A stretch of DNA of 64,000 nucleotides. It comes from Enchytraeus crypticus. Its lineage: Eukaryota > Annelida > Clitellata > Enchytraeida > Enchytraeidae. The notes below the pieces were generated by a model. It was not told the DNA's origin and did not search any database. It saw only the letters and a list, made by a program, of their open reading frames with translations. Made by a program: the position numbers and the translations under genes. The stretch is from positions 664,001 to 728,000 of the forward strand of contig CAJHZI010000512.1 of the NCBI GenBank assembly GCA_905160935.1, in the 5' to 3' direction. Of the stretch, positions 1 to 9,938 are shown in pieces. The first letter of the stretch is position 1. Each line of letters begins with the position of its first letter.

Positions 1-193
1 TCCCGAAACATAATTAAACTGGGATTCAAGTGAAGATGATGACGCTTTAAGCTCAAATGTATTCTGTATTATTATAGAATATTTTAGAATCTAAAGAAAC
101 CATTTCTGCTAAACTATCTCGAATTTTGAGCCATTAAAATATGCAATAGCACCCGCCTGGTTCAATGTAGTTTATAAAAACAACGTATTTTAC

Positions 194-432
194 CTGGATC
201 CGGCGTACATAGAAAATATTTTTCCGTATTTCTTGCACCTTTCTGCCAAACTTTTGTGAAGTTTTGAAACTCCGCCTATAAATGGTAGAGAACCCACAAT
301 GGGTAGGTGTGGCAAAGATGGAGGAGCATTTGGATTCTTCTTCTTTCCAGAAATGCTGAAGACAAACCAGCACACGAACATAGCAGCCAGAATGACTCCA
401 GTCGATGTGAATAACTCCATTGTTTCCAGCAT
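194..432 (-). CDS. G0: cytochrome P450 (CYP2 clan), exon 1 only, gene runs off the left edge
   Basis: This is the first coding exon of a P450; the other five exons would lie to the left of the window. It reads from an ATG at 430-432 to a GT donor just below 194 (exon ends GGATCCAG, then gtaaaa). The 79 or so residues hold a hydrophobic N-terminal anchor (about residues 10-28), a basic patch (GKKKNPN), the proline-rich hinge PPSLPHLP, and the start of the fold ([20 protein letters not shown]). The layout and splice position match exon 1 of the other array members, but the protein is the most divergent copy: FSISGKKKNPN replaces the [11 protein letters not shown] type of linker, and the FIGGVSKLHKSLAERC stretch is its own. 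The product would be an ER-anchored monooxygenase; its substrate is unknown. Confidence 0.85.
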
Positions 433-473
433 CCTATAGACAGACGTTAGCTTTCAGTGCACAATCCAACCAG

Positions 474-612
474 AGCTTAGGTTCTCGGGATGTACCTTCG
501 AGAGCTTAGGTTCTTAGTATTACCTCCGAGACCTTAGGTTCTTAGGATTTACCTCCGAGAGCTTAGGTTCTCAGGATTTACCTTCGAGAGCTTAGGTTCT
601 TAGGATTTATAT
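474..612. repeat. 30-bp minisatellite upstream of G0
   Basis: About 4.7 tandem copies of a roughly 30-bp unit built on GAGCTTAGGTTCT followed by a GGATTTACC-like part, starting some 40 bp upstream of the G0 ATG. Other array members carry a different, 16-bp repeat further upstream. Confidence 0.85.
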
Positions 613-1194
613 CACAGAGCTCAATGTTAGTAATGCTCTTATGTGGTTACCCTCTTCTTCCTAATTCTTTATATAATTTCTATTAAGTATGCTGTATTTG
701 CTGCTTATTATGAAATGAAAAATAAATGAAAAAGTTTAAACATCAAAAAAATTTCAGGTGATGCAATTATATAATTATTACTTAGCAAATTGCATCAATC
801 CAGAAATGTATTAGTTGATATATAATAAAACGTTGATATAGATCACATCTGCATGTGCTTCACGTACTCCGGTGCAGGAATTTTAGGGTTTTTATAAACA
901 AGATGTTCTTGATCTTTCAGAGCGTGAAATGGCATATACTTTCATTGTTGACGCAAAATAGGTGTATCTGATACAAAATGCGCAAAATTGCGTAGGTTAA
1001 CAATTTTACATTAGATATTATTAATTACATCCTCGTATTGTGTCCGGGTGCGGTGTGGTCAAATGCTGAATAGGAAAATCGCAAGCAAACTGCCGCGTGC
1101 ACGTAAGAGGTGACTAAGGCAGATGTGAGGAGGGCAAAGTGGACACACCTTTCCATGTAATTTTACCCCGTTCATCAACGGCATACACAACTAA

Positions 1195-1375
1195 AGGATG
1201 TAATATAATGAAGAATGCAGGAGAAAAAAGTTAGAGAAAGACCAAGACATAGGATGTCGGATGATCTGATAACAAATTTAAGTATAAGGCTTAAGATAGA
1301 ATTTGACAGAAGTGTTATATGTAATGGGCCTGCCGTTAGGCCGTACACTAGAAGAAGAAGATCATTAAATACAAT
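1195..1375 (+). mobile_element. LINE 3'-end fragment (RTE/CR1-like tail)
   Basis: The plus-strand reading QEKKVRERPRHRMSDDL and the ending CATG..GGGCCTGCC..TAGGCC..GTACACTAGAAGAAG match the C-terminal tail and 3' end also seen at 3390-3545 and 32690-33175. This ending (W/G-P-A/T-C-Q then a stop and an AAGAAG tail) recurs and marks the 3' ends of one LINE family. Only the last couple of hundred bases are present, as usual for 5'-truncated copies. Confidence 0.5.
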
Positions 1376-2134
1376 TAACACTCTTGGAGATTATTGCAAG
1401 CTTATCTAGCCTATCCGGCATTAAATTATCAGAATATAACAGTCAACTAATATAATAAATAACTTTTACACTAAGACAATAATTTCACTGCACTACACAA
1501 TACATTGCTGTACACACATTTCACTATCACTGCAGTGGCTAGACCGCTAAAGGACTGATAAATTACATATCAATCAATACATTGCTCTACACACCACTGT
1601 GTACATTAAATTACTAACTGTAAATAAGCCTACTTATTCAGACGACAATGGCATTTCGATTCTAAGTCGATAGAGAATTATAAATACTAGCAGTGATTAC
1701 GCATATTAGACATCTGCTAATATATACATGTAGACGTACAGCGTACGCTATAATTAATCGGTACATAAAATCTCTAATAGCCATAGTCTAAGCAAACATT
1801 TTGAACTAAAAGACATTTCACAATTACGATCACTGAGCGATTTTAAGCTGTTTCGATGTGATTAAGATGTTTACGAAATACTATTTAATCTTTGAATTCC
1901 TGTCTCTATCATGGCTGAATTTATAATATTTTTATAAGGAGGGGTCGTTGGGGTGAAGGATCGAAGGCTATCCAGGTTGTCATCAGGGTTTTGTCATAGG
2001 TGGAGGCTAAAAAAAGAGCGTTAAAACTTGAGCACATATCGCACATCGGTCTAGGGGTTGAATACCCCCAACCCCACATCAAATACAACTCTTGTTCTAC
2101 AGACGTCTGCTGCATATACAGTTGGTAATGTAGG

Positions 2135-2960
2135 TATACAGAGCATGGGTATAGGCTACTGGTACAGCTAGAGTTCAAAGTTCTACACAAGACAACGGCC
2201 TGAAGCATTTCATGTGTCTCAGTTGTTGTTATCTATACCGCAGCTCTGATTTAATATATTTCTAAAACCATATATGACGACCCGGTATTAGGACAAGAAC
2301 AAACTATAGGACCGAAATACAAGAATGCGAATTGCAATATACGAGAGAAACTACTAGACAAAAAGACGCACTTGTAGAGTGACAAAGAGAGATTAAAAGT
2401 ACATGTAGGTATAGGCATGTACACAGAGCATGGGTATAGGCTACTGGTACAGCTAGAGTTCAAAGCTCTACACAAGACAACGGCCTGAAGCATTTCATGT
2501 GTCACAGTTGTTGTTATCTATACCGCAGCTCTGATTTAATATATTTCTAAAACCATATATGACGACCCGGTATTAGGACAAGAACAAACTATAGGACCGA
2601 AATACAAGAATGCGAATTGCAATATACGAGAGAAACTACTAGACAAAAAGACGCACTTGTAGAGTGACAAAGAGAGATTAAAAGTACATGTAGGTATAGG
2701 CATGTACACAGAGCATGGGTATAGGCTACTGGTACAGCTAGAGTTCAAAGCTCTACACAAGACAACGGCCTGAAGCATTTCATGTGTCACAGTTGTTGTT
2801 ATCTATACCGCAGCTCTGATTTAATATATTTCTAAAACCATATATGACGACCCGGTATTAGGACAAGAACAAAATATAGGACCGAAATACAAGAATGCGA
2901 ATTGCAATATACGAGAGAAACTACTAGACAAAAAGACACACTTGTAGAGTGACAAAGAGA
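2135..2960. repeat. 285-bp satellite, about 2.9 tandem copies
   Basis: The word GAGCATGGGTATAGGCTACT recurs at 2141, 2426 and 2711, giving an exact 285-bp spacing. The second and third units are almost identical; the first is divergent in its left part. The array ends in a GA-rich run at about 2957-2985. Short open frames inside (84 residues, repeated) are by-products of the repeat, not genes. Confidence 0.9.
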
Positions 2961-3389
2961 AAGAGAGAGAGAGACAGAGAGATAGTGAAAGAATGTGACC
3001 GAGAGTGATATAGACAGATATAATTTTTATTAATGAAATGGTAGTGTCATTAGCCTGAAGAAATAATCAATAATAACTAAAGGAGATAAGACGATTAAGC
3101 TTTGTCTAAGTGAAATATACGGAAGAGAAATTCTCCACTGAATTCTAAATTGGTTTCTAAACCACATTTGTAGTTCATGAATAATTCAGCTGATTTTTTA
3201 CAGTCAAATAAACATTTTAACATAGACAACTCGAATAAATTACTCATAATGAATGTAAGTGTAGTCAGCGACTAGGAGAAAGTTGAGGAACAGGTTTATT
3301 GACGGTTTGACTCTTCAATTAGGCCTAAGGATTTATATAATTGAGCCTGAGCTGAGGAAGGCATGGGGGTCCACCTCGTCCTAAGCAGA

Positions 3390-3545
3390 ATCCCCCAAGG
3401 ATAATGGTGTACAAAAAGAAATGTTGATGATTTAAAGATCCACTCGTGTGAAGAAATGAATAGGAAAACGGAATTTAGAGTTGAGTAGAGGCATTATAGA
3501 CTATGGACCTGCCAGTGGGCAGTGCACTAAGAAAAAGAGGGGGAA
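3390..3545 (+). mobile_element. LINE 3'-end fragment
   Basis: The reading frame gives VDDLKIHSCEEMNRKTEFRVE followed by a tail ending GACCTGCCAGTGGGCAGTGC and ACTAAGAAAAAGAG. The same protein tail and the same 3' sequence close the longer fragment at 32690-33175. A shorter piece of this tail also lies at about 5400-5440 and 11832-11872. It sits 30 bp beyond the stop codon of G1. Confidence 0.5.
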
Positions 3546-3574
3546 TATGTTTAATCATAGATTGTTTCATGTTT

Positions 3575-6500
3575 CTACAGTGCGTTTCTCGCTGCTAAAC
3601 GTATCTCATGCTCAAAGGCTGTAAGAGTTCTAGCAAAGACCATATCGTCCTTGACCTTGAGCTCGCCCTCTGGTGGCAGAATGTTGAACTGCTGAACGAG
3701 AGCTGAGAGAAAGAGAAACATTTCCTGACGAGCCAGTATCTCTCCCAGACAAGATCTCTTACCTGAAAGTTTAACAGTTGTTTTATATGTTCGATTGGAA
3801 TTAGGGAAAGAAAAGTGCACTACAATTTAATGCCTGGCAATGCAATAGAAATCTCTGCCACGAATGTACAAATGAATATCTTCAACATAAGAAAGAAAGA
3901 GGGCACTACGTTACTTCGATGTCCTATATAGATTCTTGTATTGTAAAAAATCTACCATTAAGATATCGATAACCTTATTGACAAATTTATATTTAAAAAT
4001 TCGGCGGTATATGTAAATAATTGATGACACGAATTAATATAACTGAACGCAAACATTTTATCTCAAACTTTATTTGGGTCTAAATTAGGGTTTAATAATA
4101 ATAATCGTGTAGTAAAATTTCTTAACAAGGCTATAAATGAAAAGTATGCCTACTATAAGATTCAACGATTTATATTGTTTATTAATAGTTTAAATAAAAC
4201 GGAAACTCCACAAGTTGGCGAGCGATATTGCCATGCAATCGATTAAATAGATTTACACTCGATGACGTACCGTGAGAAAAGGTAATCATCAAGTCCCTAT
4301 TAACGATTTCACCGGATTCGTTTAGAAATCTATCAGGATTAAATTTCTCAGGCTGGTCCCAAACTTGAGGGTCCATGTGGGCCGACCATAGATTCACCAA
4401 TATCTAAATAGGTTGATATAATACGGCGAAAATCAATCATTTCATATGTTTTAGGCTATACATGTGTATACTATTGAGATCAGTACTTTAACAAAAATAA
4501 AGGATTTACAGAAAAAATTATATTAGACTACTTACAAAAATTATAAGATATAAATTTCAATAATAAATCTACCGTATTCTTCAACCTTTTGCAAACTAAA
4601 AATGAAAAAAATTATTATTCCATCATTCTTAGAGTAGGCCTCTTAACTATAGGCCTATCAGTATTTATTTTATAACATTAAGTAGGCCTATATCATATAG
4701 CTTAAAGTGTAGGAATATGAAACCACGAACATATCAAAGCCTTGAATGCACTAGAAAAGAATATGACTCAAAATAAATTACTAAGTACTTAACTAACTCT
4801 TAGTTGAGTCAGTGCCGTATTAAATACTACAAGTGACGTTTTAACGAAATTATCCGTCTCTATAATTCTATTGATACCAGTTTGTAGTTTCAATTTTCCG
4901 AGAGCTCCCGTAGAATTGCAGACTTCTCTAATTTACATAAAAAGCCTGTGACATAAACTATAGTTTTCCATTAATTTAATGATTAATATAATAAAAAATC
5001 AAAGAATTGAAAATTAATATACGAGAATAATAATATAATAATGTGAATAAGCGAAAATCAATGCTTATTTTAAACATTTAAACTTTTCACACATGAGTAG
5101 GTTGTTCCCAAAACCAATTTCTTAGCACTATCGACTTTTCCACTGTCTTTTTAATTATGCCGGTCGTTCACATGAAATTCTTCATAATTATGACACAGCA
5201 CAGCACATTTGTTATCATAACTCTCCAGATTTAAGTCTCTAACTTCAGGCCTCCGGAACTCCTGTAAAAGTGCTAATCCTTGACTAAAAAAATCACACAC
5301 CCAACGATACCAACTTCGTAACAAATTAGTAAATAGAATTACTCACTATACCCGCTCCCGTAAATGAGATACTACTGTAAGTTACATTATATACCGTTTA
5401 CCTGCTAGTGGACAGTGCACTAAAATAGTAAGAGTGACTACGTTGTTTAACATTCTTTTGGTTACCTCGGTGCCAGATGGTATATTATATCCTCCTATTT
5501 CTGATTCCGCAACAGTAAGTCTTGGCATGGAGAGTGGAAGAGCTGTCTTCAATCGGTGCACTTCCAGTATAACAGCCTCCAAGTATACCAGGCGTGGTTT
5601 ATCATCCAGAGATGGAAGTCGATCACGTGGTACAACTGAATCTATTTCCTGTTGAAGACGAGACTGGTCATCCGGATGATTGGCCAGTAGAATTAGAGCC
5701 CAGTTCAACTGACCGGCAGTTGTCTCAGTGCCAGCTCCCATTAAATCCCTGCACGTAATAACACAAAAACAAGAAAACGTACACTACAGGTCGCTATTAA
5801 ACTACAGACACTTGACATGTAGGTGGATAAAGCACATAATTTTGCTGCTCAAAGCACTATATCAAGAGGTTAATGAAAGTGGAAGTTACCTCATTATAAC
5901 AGCCAAATCCCGGATTCTCGTAGTTTCCCGTGTTTCTCCATTTATCTTGACGTATTCTTTGATAAAGTTGTCACAGTTGCTGGCTGCATCATTGATGCTT
6001 TCTTCTACTTTGGTTTGACAGTAGTTCAAGAATTTCTCGTACAATTTTGAATTCTCGGCCAACTTCCTTTTATAATGCGGCAGTTTAGCCAGGATAGGAA
6101 AGACGTCCAGTATCGCATTCAACGATTCATCGAGGTTTCGAATCAGAGGTATTAGCTTCGTACCTTGTGGATCGTCGTATGAAAATCTTCTAGCAAACAT
6201 GAGGTTGTAGATAACATTCATGGTACAGTGTTCCAGAATTGAGGCAGGATACCAAGCTTTACCTTCCATAGAGTGGAGATGTTGTAGAAGACATGTTACC
6301 TCTTCTTGGATTCTTTGTTCCATAACAGCTCGACTGCCAAATCCAAAATTCTTCAACACCGAAATGCAGCTTGATCGAATCTTTCTCTGTGTATCCCCAG
6401 CTGGACTCATTAGTATTCCTGAAATAATCAAAACAAGGGTTACGATTATTTATCATCTCCACTTGATTCGAGTGTCAATTGCTTATAACCAATAGGGGTG

Positions 6501-7328
6501 GATTTATCATCTTTTCCCATTGATATTCTAGTTTAACTAGGGTCTTCATAAATTACACTAATTAAAATTAGAATTAATTAATATGTAATTAAACTTAAAT
6601 CTGGAATATTAAACTAATTTTAGGCCTACCATTGCCATGATCTGACCAGATGTATTTTTCCCCATATATCTCTCCTCTTCCCGCATATTCTGCAGAATGC
6701 TTCACAAGAGCTTCTCGAATCAGTTCATGCCCGTGTAAAACCACGATGTACCTGCAAGTATAATAATTCTCAAAATTGTTAGTGGTCTACACTTTTTAAT
6801 TAAATATAAGCCTGTTTGACAAAATTTTGTTATATTTTCTAAACTTCACTGAGAGATGTTAATTTTATTTGTTTAAATAATATTTTGAAAACGTTTTGCA
6901 GTGTTCAATAACGACATCATCCAAAAACTGCCCCTTATTGAAATGTTAGACCAATTTTATAAACCAGCCATCATGGCCTATATGTACAAAATATGACAAT
7001 TAAACGTACCCTTTTGGGGCTCATATTAATAATGGAACTTACTAAAAGCATCGAAATCAATTTTTTTATTAACTTGTTAATACCTTGAACCGGCGTACAT
7101 GGAGAATATTTTTCCATATTTCTTGCTCTTCTCCGTTAGACAGACATGAAGATTTGACAGACCGCTCAGGAATGGCAGAGTACCAACAAGCGGCAGATGT
7201 GGTAAGGATGGAGGAGCATTTTTCTTTTTTCCGTTCTTCTTACCATCAGTCACACTCCAACAAATCATCAGCCCAAAAAACAGTGCAGCAATGACTGTAT
7301 AGATCTCCAGTGTTTCCAACAATTTCAT
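3575..7328 (-). CDS. G1: cytochrome P450 (CYP2 clan, CYP17-like), six exons, complete
   Basis: Exons on the minus strand: 1, 7328-7084; 2, 6751-6630; 3, 6418-5890; 4, 5748-5466; 5, 4403-4271; 6, 3762-3575. All junctions are GT-AG and in phase, giving 499 residues, the usual size for a microsomal P450. Seen in order: N-terminal anchor, basic linker and [11 protein letters not shown] hinge (exon 1); EYAGRGEIY region (exon 2); GDTQRK at the C-helix (exon 3); I-helix AGTETT and K-helix EVHR (exon 4); [10 protein letters not shown] and PEKFNPDRF (exon 5); FSHG joined to [13 protein letters not shown] with the heme Cys (exons 5-6). GEILARQE resembles CYP17, so a steroid-type or other small lipophilic substrate is possible but not shown. 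The C-helix Trp of WxxxR is replaced by Gly, as in every copy here. Introns 1-5 carry no other genes. Confidence 0.93.
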
Positions 7329-8192
7329 ATTAGATTAACTTGATGGACAATTTAAATCACTTTAAGATGATTGAAACGTTCAGTATAGGCCTACCAATTT
7401 ATTATTGTTTTTGACAGATCTTACATATGTCCTACTGATCTACAATTCAAAATTGTTCTATTCTATTCATACCTATTAATGGCATGGTTTAGAACGGTCT
7501 CCTTGCTCTTTAATCTTTTATGGCTAGTGTAGGCTAAGTTCTTGAGTAACATTACCTTCAATATTTCACTGGATCTACAGTTCAGATCTGCTGAAAAATG
7601 AACTAGCTGAGACCTTCATGAACTAGACGGGTTTCTGAGTAGGCATAAGAACCTTAATTATATAGTTCTTAACCTGATAATCCAGTGATGTGTAAAGACT
7701 TGTATAGAGAAGCAGTCCGTTCCTAAACATCAAAGTATAGGGAGCTAGTCTATGACAACATTATTGAGTATAAAAAGCAGGAAATCAAAACAGTGGCTAA
7801 GCGTGCCCTTTAGGTCTGTATTACTCAACCTAGAACATAAATAAACTAAATGGACGTCGAACCCACATTCTTGCTAAAATACCAGACGAGAAGAGATGTA
7901 GGCCTACTTTCTACAGTTTAAAAACTAGATATAGCGATAAAACCTAAGTTTGAAAACGAGGTGACAGATAACAGAAGTGTCGTGCGTAAAGTGCATTGCC
8001 AAAACTCGTAATAAAAATTGCCAATTAGTTATAAGTGTTTACAATAGGCCTACACAAAAGGCAACAGTTTACAAGTTGTTACATCTATCAGAGGAGGTCG
8101 AGTTAAGAAATATTGATTACTTTCTGAAATATTACTTTCTGGTCAGTTCAACCGGGAATTATATATGGACCAGTAAGCGTAATAAAATGCTT

Positions 8193-8520
8193 ATTAATCA
8201 ATCAATCAATCAATCAATAAGAATTTAACGTCCAGTTCCTCGCCACAAAGAAATGTCGAGATCGTATCTTGTATACTTTGCACAACCAGACAACGAAACA
8301 CTCCACAACGAAGACGGAGTACATAAAGACCACAAAAGCTAGCGAGATCAAAACAGCGTCCAAGATCAAAAGCAATCGGGTCAAAATTTAGACATATGGC
8401 GGAAATAGATGGGTTTTTAGCTTACACAGGAAGGAGCCAATGCAATTATAAGATAAAAGATCTTGTGAAACAGAGAGTTCCATGTTGTCAAGTTCCATTT
8501 AAATAAGATTACTCATCAGA
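8193..8520 (-). mobile_element. Antisense LINE 3' fragment with (ATTG)n tail
   Basis: On the plus strand it starts with (AATC)n, then TTTAACGTCCAGTTCCTCGCC, then runs through GATCAAAAC..CAAGATC..GGTCAAAATTTAGAC to a GAGTTCC block. Related copies lie at 14625-14952, 22045-22345, 51765-51976 (continued at 56612), 58022-58640 and 63260-64000. The last one contains a reverse-transcriptase YADDTQLY motif on the minus strand, which shows that these are antisense LINE tails. On the minus strand the element ends in ATTG repeats, a CR1/L2-like ending. Confidence 0.65.
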
Positions 8521-8912
8521 GAGAAATGATCAATGGGTTTAATCGTGCAAAGTTATAGTATTTAATTTCTTCAAATTTGACAAAAATATGTTTTTCTTCA
8601 ATTGATATAGGCCTAACTATTTGATATATAGATTATGTAAATTATAGTTTACAGCATTTGTAACTTTTATCAGAGAAAGAATAGAATATGCATTCTGAGA
8701 TGATGTAACGTTGCCTTCTTAAGTGTTTTTGCTTTCTTATGCTTACTGCCCACTGGGAAAAATAAATCTTTAAGTGGAGTCAGTGTAAAAAGATATGCTT
8801 ATAGTTGAATCTGAAATAATTCAGTTTCATTTATTAGTTTTTGGCTGTCATTATGGTAATTATCTAATTGCTCTCATTCTTATTAATGCGCACGAATTTG
8901 ATCGAGCCTAAA

Positions 8913-8944
8913 TCAGTGCTAACTGCATCAGCAGTTAGCACTGA
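8913..8944. other. Short perfect hairpin (14-bp arms)
   Basis: TCAGTGCTAACTGC (8913-8926), loop ATCA, then GCAGTTAGCACTGA (8931-8944). It is repeated at 15345-15376 in the duplicated unit. Equivalent positions at about 22685-22725 and 57058-57096 are recognisable but the arms no longer pair well. Confidence 0.7.
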
Positions 8945-9229
8945 AGCTTGCCAATATGGCTGAAAAACAACACAGCTGGTTGCTTACATGGCTTACAGCA
9001 GTGGTTTAAAAACTTTTCGACAAAACGTTAAAAGCAATCACGAAGTGTAACGATTATCGTGCAATCTGAAGTAGAATTTATTCGTAATTTAGCTGTATTC
9101 TAAACGAGACGGTTTCATAAGCCGGAAGGGGCGTCCATCCTCACTCAGCAATTTCAACAATATTTCAACTCCAAGAGAAGAGCAACTGTTCATGAAAACT
9201 TTAATAAGAAAAAGGTATGCATTTTCATC

Positions 9230-9335
9230 TAGCTCAAGAAATAAGCTAATAGGCTAATGTTAACATCAACTTCCTCACTCAAAAGAGGGATAAAGTGACG
9301 TGAGAACCCAAGAATTTAACCCGGACATAGGCTAC
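9230..9335 (-). mobile_element. tRNA-derived SINE remnant (SINE family B)
   Basis: The text TTCCTCACTCAAAAGAGGGA then GTGACGTGAGAACCCAAGAATTTAA is a decayed version of the sequence at 20925-21030 (TTCCTCACTCGAAAGCG, GTGACGGGCGAGCCCAGGAT, TTGAA). Read on the minus strand it carries a degenerate pol III B box. The duplicated copy is at 15662-15767. Confidence 0.45.
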
Positions 9336-9820
9336 TGATCCGCGGTCAAATGTCTTACCGACATCGATCTTGGCTCCAGCGAAGTACTAAGCCTACGGCA
9401 AATTTATAGGAGAGAAATTTAGTAATAGTAGTGCTCATAGTTTTGAAGCAGCAGATGTTTCAGTTTGAAATTCCTATGCACAAAATAATTAAACATTAAT
9501 GTAACTACTGTATTATTGCAAATTTATTTAAAATTATAGAGTTAATGCAAATAATTAGAGCGTCATTAAACGTTAAACCTGAATGTGAAATCAGTAAAGA
9601 TTGACAGTGTTTAATGTTCTGTAAGGTTAACTATAACTATCGATAATAAATATTTTAACTCTTGGGTATAGTTTCTTATAACTGTCTGATTCAATTTCTT
9701 TGCTAAAATTGAATATCAGCGATTTTGAATTTTATATCTTCTGATTTAGAATATTGAATGATAAAGCTAGAGAAAAATATTCAGTAATATTTTTCATTGT
9801 ACTCGAATATGGAATATATA

Positions 9821-9825
<5 letters not shown>

Positions 9826-9892
<67 letters not shown>
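9826..9892. repeat. TA microsatellite at the 3' end of G2
   Basis: A long run of TA lies just 3' of G2 exon 6, with ACATGTATATATACATATGC after it. The same run, with the same length as far as I can count, is at 16258-16324, 3' of G3. The equivalent site beyond G5 holds the mariner relic. Confidence 0.9.
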
Positions 9893-9899
<7 letters not shown>

Positions 9900-9938
9900 A
9901 TATACATATGCATCATTGATTGTTTCATACTCCTACAG

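Larger units (their letters stand above)
433..3574. other. G0-G1 spacer
   Basis: This 3.1-kb spacer holds a 30-bp minisatellite (474-612), two LINE 3' fragments (about 1195-1375 and 3390-3545) and a 285-bp satellite (2135-2960), each listed separately. In the remaining stretches (613-1190, 1380-2130, 2961-3389) I see only AT-rich DNA without exon-like or RNA-like structure. A short GA-rich run lies at about 2957-2985. Confidence 0.5.
7329..9938. other. G1-G2 spacer (5' side of G1)
   Basis: It begins with the presumed G1 promoter region, where I find no clear TATA or initiator signal. Two units of the 16-bp GAACTAGCTGAGACCT-type repeat occur near 7605-7630. An antisense LINE 3' fragment fills 8193-8520, a short hairpin lies at 8913-8944, a SINE remnant at about 9230-9335 and a TA microsatellite at 9826-9892. 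The other parts (for example 7640-8190 and 8521-8900) align with the spacer upstream of G3 (21350-22700), so they are part of the ancestral duplication unit. No gene is seen. Confidence 0.6.

Noticed and set aside
2251-2790. Repeated 84-residue minus-strand protein
   Set aside because: By-product of the 285-bp satellite; no start context, splice or family support.
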